From assembly GCA_900539425.1 (NCBI GenBank), contig UQBX01000007.1, positions 9,050-73,049 of the forward strand: DNA of 64,000 nt, written 5' to 3'. The DNA comes from an uncultured Oscillospiraceae bacterium (GTDB taxonomy: Bacteria > Bacillota > Clostridia > Oscillospirales > Acutalibacteraceae). Shown piece after piece: positions 43,490 to 50,796 of this stretch (within the stretch, counting starts at the first letter, position 1; each line of letters opens with the position of its first letter). The notes below the pieces were generated by a model. The model did not search any database. It was given only the letters and a program-made list of their open reading frames with translations, and was not told the DNA's origin. The position numbers and the translations under genes were made by a program.

Positions 43490-44107
43490 TTATTTGTTTA
43501 GATTATCAATAGCATAATCTGCTTCTTCCTGAGTGAACTTTTCACCGTATTCGGAGGTCAGCTGATCGCGTATTGCTTCAGGAGACATTGCCATGCTGTC
43601 CTGATATGTTTTTGCTTTTTTCAGAGCATTTTCTTTCCAGTCCGCGTCAACGTTGTCAACTGCATATTGTGCGGCTTCATCAGAAAATTGTTCGCCGTAT
43701 TCTGAAGTAAGCTGATCATAAATTCCCTGCTTTGACATATGCATTGTATCGCTGTATGTCTGTGCCTTAATAAGAGCGGATTTGTATTCGGCAGGAATGT
43801 CAGGTTCTGTTTCTTCTTCGGTTGTGCTCTGTGGCTGTGTTGTTAAAGTATCAGTTGTTGTAATTGTTGTGTCAGTGCTGTTTTTAGTGTCTGATCCGCC
43901 GCCGGATACACTTCCTATAATAGCAAGTAAAACAATTACTATAATTACCCAAAACCACCATTTTTTATAAATGGGCTTTTTAACTTTCTGCGGAGGATAA
44001 TTATTTTGATTATTCTGATACTGCGGAGAATATCCGGGATTTTGATACTGCGGCTGTTGCTGTGCGCTGTACTGATTATTATTTTGGTTTTGATTGTTAT
44101 TATCCAT
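43490..44107 (-). CDS. Membrane-anchored protein with two Ltp domains
   Basis: This 205-residue protein has a Gln/Asn-rich cytosolic tail (1-45), one membrane span (about 50-66, WWFWVIIVIVLLAIIG), a Thr-rich stalk (75-105) and two tandem Ltp repeats of about 48 residues (each with DQLTSEYGE-F and a YAxDN ending). Ltp domains (host cell surface-exposed lipoprotein family) occur in Streptococcus phage TP-J34 Ltp, which blocks DNA injection by related phages. Here the anchor is a transmembrane helix, not a lipobox. The ATG at 44107 follows GAGGAG. It is divergent from an XRE regulator. Confidence 0.82.
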   Translation of the reverse strand: MDNNNQNQNNNQYSAQQQPQYQNPGYSPQYQNNQNNYPPQKVKKPIYKKWWFWVIIVIVLLAIIGSVSGGGSDTKNSTDTTITTTDTLTTQPQSTTEEETEPDIPAEYKSALIKAQTYSDTMHMSKQGIYDQLTSEYGEQFSDEAAQYAVDNVDADWKENALKKAKTYQDSMAMSPEAIRDQLTSEYGEKFTQEEADYAIDNLNK

Positions 44108-44142
44108 ATAACACACTCCTCATCATTTCATGTTTAAATAAT

Positions 44143-44179
44143 AACACATAAGTGTTCAAAATGTCAACATATGTGTTCA
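44143..44179. promoter_or_regulatory. Twin operator-like repeats between the Ltp and XRE genes
   Basis: ACATAAGTGTTC (44146-44157) and ACATATGTGTTC (44167-44178) differ at one base and are offset by exactly 21 bases, two helical turns. Each is near-palindromic (AACAC...GTGTT; AACA...TGTT). They lie in the 127-base divergent intergenic region, as expected for binding sites of the adjacent XRE protein. Confidence 0.6.
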
Positions 44180-44234
44180 TAATTTGGGCAAAAAAATACT
44201 ACACTCTAATTAGATAATTAATGGGAGTGCAGTT

Positions 44235-44477
44235 ATGTTTATACCAACACTTGATTCTAAAATAGTGGGCGATGTTATAGCCGATTTCAGAAAAAAGAAA
44301 AATCTCAGTCAGGAAGTTTTAAGCGGACTTGCAGATATAGGAAGAACTCATTTGAGCGCTATTGAAAGAGGAGAGCGAAAACCCACGTTGGAAACGCTTT
44401 ACAGAATATCGTGCGCCTTAAACGTAAAAATGAGCACGATAGTTTCGGAAATAGAGAACAGAATAGACGATGTATGA
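44235..44477 (+). CDS. Small XRE-family transcriptional regulator
   Basis: This 80-residue protein is essentially one Cro/CI helix-turn-helix domain (about 11-67; IADFRKKKNLSQEVLSGLADIGRTHLSAIERGERKP), similar to restriction-modification controller proteins and phage repressors in size. It reads away from the Ltp-domain gene, with a two-copy operator-like repeat between them, and so is a candidate regulator of that gene and of itself. No restriction or methylase gene is nearby. Confidence 0.88.
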   Translation: MFIPTLDSKIVGDVIADFRKKKNLSQEVLSGLADIGRTHLSAIERGERKPTLETLYRISCALNVKMSTIVSEIENRIDDV

Positions 44478-44489
44478 CATTGAAAGCTT

Positions 44490-44509
44490 ATGTAAACTTA
44501 GGTTTACAT
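44490..44509. promoter_or_regulatory. Perfect inverted repeat after the XRE gene
   Basis: ATGTAAAC, a four-base TTAG centre and GTTTACAT form a perfect 8-base-arm palindrome just upstream of the terminator. It may be an operator or part of the 3' end structure. Confidence 0.4.
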
Positions 44510-44511
44510 AT

Positions 44512-44546
44512 TAAAAAAGGCGCGGGCATGAGCCGCGCCTTTTTAT
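44512..44546. terminator. Bidirectional terminator between XRE and GH16 genes
   Basis: AAAAAAGGCGCGG and CCGCGCCTTTTT arms with a GCATGAG loop separate convergent genes. Confidence 0.88.
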
Positions 44547-44562
44547 ATTTTTGAGTTTATTA

Positions 44563-45606
44563 TCAGTTTTCCGTATCAAGGGTGCCGGCAAATTTATCGT
44601 CGCTTATTTCGTACTGCTCATATTCTGAGTTTTGCCATACCTTTACATAGTCAACCAAAAATTCACTTTTGCTTTCCGTATCAAATGCGCCTATTTTCTG
44701 AGCGTGAGGACCCCATTCGTCACCAGCGTCAATTTCACAGGTAAGCCTTAAAAATTCTTTCACATGGGATACGCCTCCCGCAGTTGTTGCCCATGTAGCT
44801 ACTCCGTCTATGTAAAATACATAATATTCAGGAGTCCATTTAAGGGCATAAGTATGCCAGCCATCGTACAGATCCTGTTCAAGATCTGTTATATAAGCCT
44901 GCGAATCAGCATATTCGCCGTATCCGTTCCATAAAAGCGCATGACCCATTTGACTGCTCTTGCTGTTTATGAACGCGCTTTCAAATACATCTATTTCCGT
45001 TCCGTCAACACCTTCGGCAGACGGTTTTCTCATGTTCGATGACTGAAGCCAGAAAGCAGACCACATTCCCTGTGCTTCGGGAAGTTTCGCGCGCACTTCA
45101 AAATATCCGAATGCCTGTGCGAAAAGAAGCTCGTCATTTTCGCCCTTATTGCTGTTTTGATCTCCGTTGATTTTACGGGTCTCTATTCCACCCGTAAATC
45201 TTCCTTCGGCAGGGCAGTTTCCGCTGCAGGTATGATTATTCTCATACTGCGATGTTATGACAAGGTTTCCGTCTTGCAAAGAAACGGCATTAGGGCACCA
45301 CCAACATGCCTGTTCAGGTTTGTCTTCGTCATTGCTCTCCCACCTGATCGCGTGCGGCGAAGTTGTCCATATTTCACGGCTGCCGGTATAGTTTTCACCA
45401 AATGTTATTCCTTCGTTGAGGCTGTCTCCTGCAAAGTCATCCTCAAAAACCATGTACCAGCCGTCCTGACCGAGCTGAGGAACGGAAAGATCATAATTTC
45501 CGTTTTTCCAGCTTTCGTCCTGCTTTTCTGCAGAACACGAGCACAGAATTACAGCTGCCATTGCCAATACAACTGCTGCGCTGAAGAATTTAATTTTTTG
45601 TTTCAT
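44563..45606 (-). CDS. GH16-family glycoside hydrolase lipoprotein
   Basis: This 347-residue protein has a signal peptide with lipobox-like LCSC (Cys24) and a GH16 beta-jelly-roll domain. The catalytic signature GTEIDVFES supplies nucleophile Glu204, Asp206 and acid/base Glu209. VFEDDFAGDSLNE and FWLQSSNM are also typical. GH16 enzymes cut beta-1,3/1,4-glucans, agars or related galactans; the substrate cannot be read here. Several Cys pairs lie in the CWWCPN and CSGNCP loops. It is the last of three minus-strand surface-protein genes. Confidence 0.88.
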   Translation of the reverse strand: MKQKIKFFSAAVVLAMAAVILCSCSAEKQDESWKNGNYDLSVPQLGQDGWYMVFEDDFAGDSLNEGITFGENYTGSREIWTTSPHAIRWESNDEDKPEQACWWCPNAVSLQDGNLVITSQYENNHTCSGNCPAEGRFTGGIETRKINGDQNSNKGENDELLFAQAFGYFEVRAKLPEAQGMWSAFWLQSSNMRKPSAEGVDGTEIDVFESAFINSKSSQMGHALLWNGYGEYADSQAYITDLEQDLYDGWHTYALKWTPEYYVFYIDGVATWATTAGGVSHVKEFLRLTCEIDAGDEWGPHAQKIGAFDTESKSEFLVDYVKVWQNSEYEQYEISDDKFAGTLDTEN

Positions 45607-45651
45607 AATAACCCTCTCCTTTCTATTATAAAACTATATTATAAAGGCTTC

Positions 45652-47379
45652 TCAGCCCATTGTATATACATCTCTTCCGCATATAAGGCCAACTCCTGTA
45701 GGGCCGGTTTTTTTATTAAGAGCGCTGTAAAACATATAGTATCTTCCGTTGGCATAAAGGAAGCTTGAACGGTAAAGACCTCTGTTATCAAATGCATTTG
45801 ATGAGGATGACGGAGAAAAGATCTTCTCCGCAGTTGTGTAATTTATATTGTCCTGTGAATAAGAGTAATACAGATCCATGTGTGTTCTGTCATTCTCTTT
45901 TGGATAGTAAGCGGAAATCAATGCTTCATACCCTTTTGCGGTATGAATAACATCAAGGTGCCAGTTGGCAAGTTCTTTGTCTTTGTACGTGATTTTGATT
46001 TGTCTTAACTTACCCCAGTCCTTGCCGTTTTTGCTTTCTCTGTAATCGAGCGAGTGGCCGGTATTCTGATTTATTGCCCACATTTTGTAAGTGCCGTTTT
46101 CATATATGATTGCCGGACTCAGAAAATCGTATTTGTAAAGTTCCCCTGAGAGCATCTCTTCTGAATTACTCCAGTGTACTCCGTCTTTTGTTGTTTTTCT
46201 TTTAAGCACTGTCCTGTTGTTGGGATAGTCATAAAATCTCCACCAGCATTCAAGTGTTTTTGTGTCAGTATTATAAACAAGCTCCGTGTCGGAGTTATAT
46301 ACACGGCCGTGTTCATAGTTGGAGGGGACAGGTTCAAGCGGATTGCTGAAGCCTTTTGGAACAGTCCAGTTTTTAAGATCGTTGCTTACCTGAATGTGAG
46401 GGTTTTCCCAGTAATCATTATTGCCTTCGTACGGTGTATATGCGCACCAGTATTTGTAGCCGTTAAAACCGTTTTCAAAGTAGCAGACGGACGGATGATA
46501 ATTGTAAATATTTCCGTAGGCATTTTGAAGGTTAAGAGGTTTGTCGGCATGGCTGTTTGCATTTTTAATATAAACTCTGCAGCTTGTAGTTGCGCCGTCA
46601 ATACTTGCAGTTATAACTGCTGCACCGCTTTTTAGTGCTTTTATTACTCCGTCGTTAACTGATATTACCTGAGAATTGCTTGACTCCCATTTTATTTCTT
46701 TACTTGAAGCTTTGAGATCCTTTTTTAAATTCAGCTTTTCGTTCAGATTTAAAGTATAGCTTTTTTCGGAAAAAGAAAGCTCGGGATTGCTTTGAACTGC
46801 GGTTATATCAATTGTACGAACGCATTTTTCGGTTTTAGCAGTTATCACCGCAGTGCCTTCACCCGTAATGGTTACATTTGCTTCCTGTACCTTTGCAACA
46901 TTCTCGTCGCTGCTGCTCCAGTTTATTTTCTCCGTGGAAGAGCGCGGAAATATTTTGGCTTCTATGCTTACGGTCTCGCCAACCTTAGCTGTTATCTGAC
47001 TTGTGTCTAAATCAATTGTTTCTGCCGGTACTTGTTCTTTCTGCCTTTCATATACAGTATCGCTTTTTACAAAACCTGTTTCAAGTTCTCCGTGGTTGTT
47101 ATACATTATTTTGAGCCAGCCGTTTTTTTCTGCAAGTATCTTTATGCTCTGATCTTTTTCGGCTTTGCCCGTAGATGCTGAAACCGCAAAAGGAAGCTGT
47201 CTTACGTTCTTTTCGTCACTCATCAAAGCGGTTTCATAGTTGGAATTTTCACTTTGTATTCGGTTGAAATCACTCAGCTGAGCTGTGGCGGCTGTAACAG
47301 ACGCAGCACAGCAGATTATCAAAGCGGCGCATACGATCATTACTATACGTATGCGTGCTTTTTTGCTTATTTTTTTCAT
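45652..47379 (-). CDS. Secreted SH3-like/Big_2/beta-propeller glycosidase-like protein
   Basis: This 575-residue protein has an N-terminal membrane anchor or signal (about 8-32), an SH3-like domain (about 52-110), two Ig-like Big_2 domains (about 120-190 and 195-270; SSSDENVAKV, WESSNSQVISV) and a C-terminal five-bladed beta-propeller of the GH43/GH130-like superfamily beginning YNYHPSVCYFENG. The propeller has repeated W-x-V/P and Y-x-M-W/F-x-S blade motifs. The substrate is unknown and may be a cell-wall or host glycan. A perfect GGAGG precedes the ATG. Confidence 0.75.
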   Translation of the reverse strand: MKKISKKARIRIVMIVCAALIICCAASVTAATAQLSDFNRIQSENSNYETALMSDEKNVRQLPFAVSASTGKAEKDQSIKILAEKNGWLKIMYNNHGELETGFVKSDTVYERQKEQVPAETIDLDTSQITAKVGETVSIEAKIFPRSSTEKINWSSSDENVAKVQEANVTITGEGTAVITAKTEKCVRTIDITAVQSNPELSFSEKSYTLNLNEKLNLKKDLKASSKEIKWESSNSQVISVNDGVIKALKSGAAVITASIDGATTSCRVYIKNANSHADKPLNLQNAYGNIYNYHPSVCYFENGFNGYKYWCAYTPYEGNNDYWENPHIQVSNDLKNWTVPKGFSNPLEPVPSNYEHGRVYNSDTELVYNTDTKTLECWWRFYDYPNNRTVLKRKTTKDGVHWSNSEEMLSGELYKYDFLSPAIIYENGTYKMWAINQNTGHSLDYRESKNGKDWGKLRQIKITYKDKELANWHLDVIHTAKGYEALISAYYPKENDRTHMDLYYSYSQDNINYTTAEKIFSPSSSSNAFDNRGLYRSSFLYANGRYYMFYSALNKKTGPTGVGLICGRDVYTMG

Positions 47380-47397
47380 TGTATTCCTCCTGCCGCA

Positions 47398-48648
47398 TCA
47401 AAATACGGCTCTAACTGCTATATCGTCTATTACCCATTTTGAATTTTCATATACGTATTTTACAGAGGCGCTTCCCGTATCTGTTCTGTTTTCCGATTCA
47501 GAATCAAAACTGTTAGTGATTTTATATTTATAGTCAAACTCAAAATTAATGTAACATTCTGCACTGCTGTTGCATGATACAGATATGTCACCGAACTGGG
47601 ATTTGAGCGTTGCCTGCGAAACAGAAAAATCAGTAATGTCAATATACTTGTTAGAGCCATAAACAGAGTCCTTTATTTCGTCATAAAGGGCATTTACTGA
47701 ATCTCCGGAAAATCTTTCAGAAAGTTCAGAAGCGTCTATGCCGCTCTCTCCGCCGCACGCATAGCTATATAAATTATTCACGGCTTCCTGAGCTCTGTTG
47801 TAAAGCTTTGAGTACTGATCTTCACTCATTGTAAGAGGAATGTAGAAAATATAGCTGTCTTTATTTATTTTTTCTGTTTTTATATAATCGTTGAAACCTT
47901 CACACTGTACTTTTATTTCATGCTCTCCGCTGAACATATAATCTGTGGTGAACACCGAAACGGGTATGTCTTTTCCTGTTTTAGAATCTGTCATTGTGGT
48001 GCTTTGAGAATTCTGCACCTCAACAGAATCTACGAATACTTTTGCGCCTGCCGGTACATATATATCAGCATCACAAATAAGATTTCTGCTTGGTATTACT
48101 CGGTATTCGTCATATTTCCAGAATCCGTCTTTCACCATTTTTATTCTTGCATGCACAGTTTTCCAGTTGCCTTCTGCATCAATATAATCAATACTGTAAG
48201 AAGTAAATTTGTCGCCTGTATATTCTTTTTCAATTACATAGCTTCCCGCTTTTGATCCTGAAAAGAGTGTGTCAACAGAATTTGTTTCAATGAATTGTTT
48301 GAAATTTTCCTTGTTTATATAAGGGGAATCTATAGAAGGCATGAAATTATAAGCCTCATCCCAGTTCTTTTCAGACAAACATTGAATATATGCGTCTATA
48401 TATTTTTCGGGGTTGTGTTTTGATGATACAAGAGGGTATACAAGTAAGACTGTTACTGCAATCAGTATCAGCAAAACAATGGATATAATAACCGCAATTA
48501 AACGCTTTTTTTTGGAACTTGGGCGCTTATTGTCTTCTTTTTTTTCTTTATTGTTTTTTTTATCATTACCGTCATAGTTTTCGTTGCCGGTATCAGCACG
48601 ATGCTTTTCAGCTTCGAAAATATCAAAATCAAAATTTGTCTTTTCCAT
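47398..48648 (-). CDS. Membrane-anchored extracytoplasmic protein, TcaA-like
   Basis: This 416-residue protein has a charged Lys/Glu/Asn-rich cytosolic region (1-48), one membrane span (about 49-74) and a 340-residue outer part. The first outer segment (YIDAYIQCLSEKNWDEAYNFM...) resembles NTF2-like domains, followed by beta-rich domains and another NTF2-like C-terminal domain. The layout is like TcaA/YvbJ-type envelope proteins, although the zinc ribbon of those is missing. The ATG at 48648 follows AAAGGA by six bases. It heads the three-gene surface unit. Confidence 0.6.
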   Translation of the reverse strand: MEKTNFDFDIFEAEKHRADTGNENYDGNDKKNNKEKKEDNKRPSSKKKRLIAVIISIVLLILIAVTVLLVYPLVSSKHNPEKYIDAYIQCLSEKNWDEAYNFMPSIDSPYINKENFKQFIETNSVDTLFSGSKAGSYVIEKEYTGDKFTSYSIDYIDAEGNWKTVHARIKMVKDGFWKYDEYRVIPSRNLICDADIYVPAGAKVFVDSVEVQNSQSTTMTDSKTGKDIPVSVFTTDYMFSGEHEIKVQCEGFNDYIKTEKINKDSYIFYIPLTMSEDQYSKLYNRAQEAVNNLYSYACGGESGIDASELSERFSGDSVNALYDEIKDSVYGSNKYIDITDFSVSQATLKSQFGDISVSCNSSAECYINFEFDYKYKITNSFDSESENRTDTGSASVKYVYENSKWVIDDIAVRAVF

Positions 48649-48781
48649 AAACAATCCTTTATTTGTATTACGCAATTAAAACAGCGCCATATATATAATA
48701 GTATATATATAATGTTATTTCAACAATAATAATTATTATTATACAACAAACAGAATCTGTTAAATGGCTTCATTATTGCAA

Positions 48782-48809
48782 TTGAATTTTTGATTTTTTC
48801 TGTTATAAT
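48782..48809 (+). promoter_or_regulatory. Promoter of the nucleotidyltransferase gene
   Basis: TTGAAT, 16 bases and TATAAT lie 45 bases before the ATG at 48855. Confidence 0.55.
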
Positions 48810-48854
48810 TATTTAGTAAAGAAATAATTAGTTTAATATAAAGGGGGGCTTTAG

Positions 48855-50066
48855 ATGAGTACATCGGAATATTTTATTTATCTTCTTTCATGCTGGCTCA
48901 ATGATGAAAAGCCCCGAGGAAGCGAAGACACTAACTGGCAGGAAATATATGCGCTTGCAGAGGCTCATAATGTTACAGCCGTTATTACTTCTCAGATAAA
49001 AAAACTGCCGCAGGGAAGCCGTCCCCAAGGCAAACTTCTTTCTGCTTTTAATCAGCGCCTCGGCTACACCGTTCAGAATTATGAAATCAAAATGCGTGCC
49101 ATGACCCATCTTATTGAGGTGCTTTCACAGGCGGAAATAGATCATCTGCTTGTTAAAGGCGCAGTACTGAGATTTTTATATCCGTCACCGGAGCTGAGAA
49201 CAAGCGGTGACACGGATGTAGTTGTGCGTCTGTCAGACTATGAGAAATCTGTAAAGGTTTTAAAAAAAGCCGGTTTCAAAGTGGATTTCGTAAGAAAAAA
49301 TGTATCTCAGGTAGTGTATGGGGGCGAGTTTTTTGATCTTCATACCGAACTTGAAAGTATCAATGTGCAGAGCAAAATTTATTATTCAACTCCGTTTGAT
49401 GATATCAGCGAAAGCACTGGCCATACTTATAAGCTGAAACCAATCTATCATTTGCTGTATGTTATTACCCACATTGCGTATCACCTGAAAAACGGCGGAG
49501 CGGGTATACGTATGATTATGGATATTGACGCTCTTTTGCGCTATTATCCTGATATGGATATGGAAAAATTTATGGCGCTGTGTGATAATATTAAGATTAA
49601 ACGCACAGCACAGGCGCTTATTGCTCTTTCAAAAAAGTGGTTTAATACGCCTGTCGGAATTGATTATACTTTTGAAGATACGGACGAGCGGTCTTTTTAT
49701 GAGAACCTGTCAGAGCTGATAATTAACGGCGGCATTTTCGGATATAAAAACGGCGGCGTAGGTATGATGAATCTTCAGCGCAGTATGGGCGAGGACGGAA
49801 AAGCCGATTTTAAAGTATCGTTGAAAGCTTTTGTTAAATGGCTTTTTCCAAGCGCGGAGTATCTTAAACGGTTTTATTATTATTGCTATAAACACCCCAT
49901 ACTTGTTCCTGCGGCATGGTTTCACCGCTTTTTTAAAGCAATCTTCGGCCATTTTTCAGTATCAAAAAAAATAGCCAGAGAAATGTTTACAAAGCAGGAG
50001 ATGTCTGCTAAGTATTTTGAGGTGTTAACAGAATTACAGATAGATGATAATCATCATTATGACTAA
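48855..50066 (+). CDS. Uncharacterised nucleotidyltransferase (PF14907-like)
   Basis: This 403-residue protein belongs to the Pol-beta-like nucleotidyltransferase group. The core is LLVKGAVLRFLYPSPELRTSGDTDVVVR (about 97-124), where SGDTD supplies the two metal-binding Asp residues. The following HTELES segment and the His-rich YVITHIAYHLKNGG are family features. Relatives occur beside capsule, peptide-modification and defence genes, but no function is established. A GGGGGG-type site precedes the ATG. It is monocistronic with its own promoter and terminator. Confidence 0.78.
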   Translation: MSTSEYFIYLLSCWLNDEKPRGSEDTNWQEIYALAEAHNVTAVITSQIKKLPQGSRPQGKLLSAFNQRLGYTVQNYEIKMRAMTHLIEVLSQAEIDHLLVKGAVLRFLYPSPELRTSGDTDVVVRLSDYEKSVKVLKKAGFKVDFVRKNVSQVVYGGEFFDLHTELESINVQSKIYYSTPFDDISESTGHTYKLKPIYHLLYVITHIAYHLKNGGAGIRMIMDIDALLRYYPDMDMEKFMALCDNIKIKRTAQALIALSKKWFNTPVGIDYTFEDTDERSFYENLSELIINGGIFGYKNGGVGMMNLQRSMGEDGKADFKVSLKAFVKWLFPSAEYLKRFYYYCYKHPILVPAAWFHRFFKAIFGHFSVSKKIAREMFTKQEMSAKYFEVLTELQIDDNHHYD

Positions 50067-50069
50067 ATA

Positions 50070-50107
50070 AAAAGCGGCAGCTTCATTAAGAAGCCGCCGT
50101 TTTTCTT
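50070..50107. terminator. Bidirectional terminator between nucleotidyltransferase and HAD genes
   Basis: AAAAAGCGGC.GCTTC and GAAGC.GCCGCCGTTTTT arms lie between convergent genes. Confidence 0.85.
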
Positions 50108-50119
50108 TTTTAAAAATTA

Positions 50120-50773
50120 TTATTGTTGATTAATTATTATGTTATTAATATCAGCAGGACTTTCGGCAATGAAATCAGCGCCTGCTTTTTCAAGTTCATG
50201 GGGTGCGGCATAACCGTAGAGTACGCCTATTGATTTTATTCCCACTTCTTTGGCGCCTATTATGTCGTGTTCTCTGTCACCCACCATAACGGCATTTTCA
50301 CGGTCTTTTATGCCCAGTGTTTCAAATGCATATTCTATGACTTGAGATTTCCGGCAGCGGGTATTGTCCATATTCGAACCCGCAATCATATCAAAATAAA
50401 GGCTCAGATTGAAATGCTCCGCTATACGGACTGCAAAAGGCTGTGGCTTTGATGTTGCCACTATAAGTTTCTTTCCCTGCGCTTTCAGGCTATCAAGAAG
50501 CTCGGGTATTCCGTCATATACTTCATTTTCAAATATACCGTGCGGTTTAAAGTATTCTCTGTAATATTCAACTGCTTTTTCAGCCTGCTCATCTGTGAAA
50601 CCGTAGATTTCCTTGAATGACAGCATCAGCGGCGGCCCAAGAAATTTCCTCAGCTTATTTTCATTTGTTTCGTTGATTCCGAATTTTTCAAGTGAGTATT
50701 TCACTGAATTTGTGATTCCGGGGGCGGCGTCCGTCAACGTGCCGTCTAAGTCAAAAAGAACATATTTAAACAT
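50120..50773 (-). CDS. gph: HAD-superfamily phosphatase, phosphoglycolate phosphatase-like
   Basis: This 217-residue HAD hydrolase subfamily IA member has motif I DLDGTLTDAAPGI (nucleophile Asp8), motif II with VATSKP, and motif IV VGDREHDIIGAKEVGI. The cap domain and the GVLYGYAAPHEL segment match the Gph/PpaX-type group (phosphoglycolate or pyrophosphate phosphatase). The exact substrate is not determinable. AAAGGA precedes the start. It lies 23 bases beyond the FAD dehydrogenase on the same strand. Confidence 0.85.
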   Translation of the reverse strand: MFKYVLFDLDGTLTDAAPGITNSVKYSLEKFGINETNENKLRKFLGPPLMLSFKEIYGFTDEQAEKAVEYYREYFKPHGIFENEVYDGIPELLDSLKAQGKKLIVATSKPQPFAVRIAEHFNLSLYFDMIAGSNMDNTRCRKSQVIEYAFETLGIKDRENAVMVGDREHDIIGAKEVGIKSIGVLYGYAAPHELEKAGADFIAESPADINNIIINQQ

Positions 50774-50796
50774 ATTTCCTTTAATTCAACTCCGCT

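Noticed and set aside
40831..44509. A prophage or integrated element covering the accessory stretch
   Set aside because: No integrase, structural phage gene, tRNA or flanking direct repeat is present; two small XRE genes and an Ltp domain are not enough.
45157..45768. A 203-codon plus-strand open frame
   Set aside because: It is antisense to the GH16 gene and crosses into the next gene; there is no start signal.
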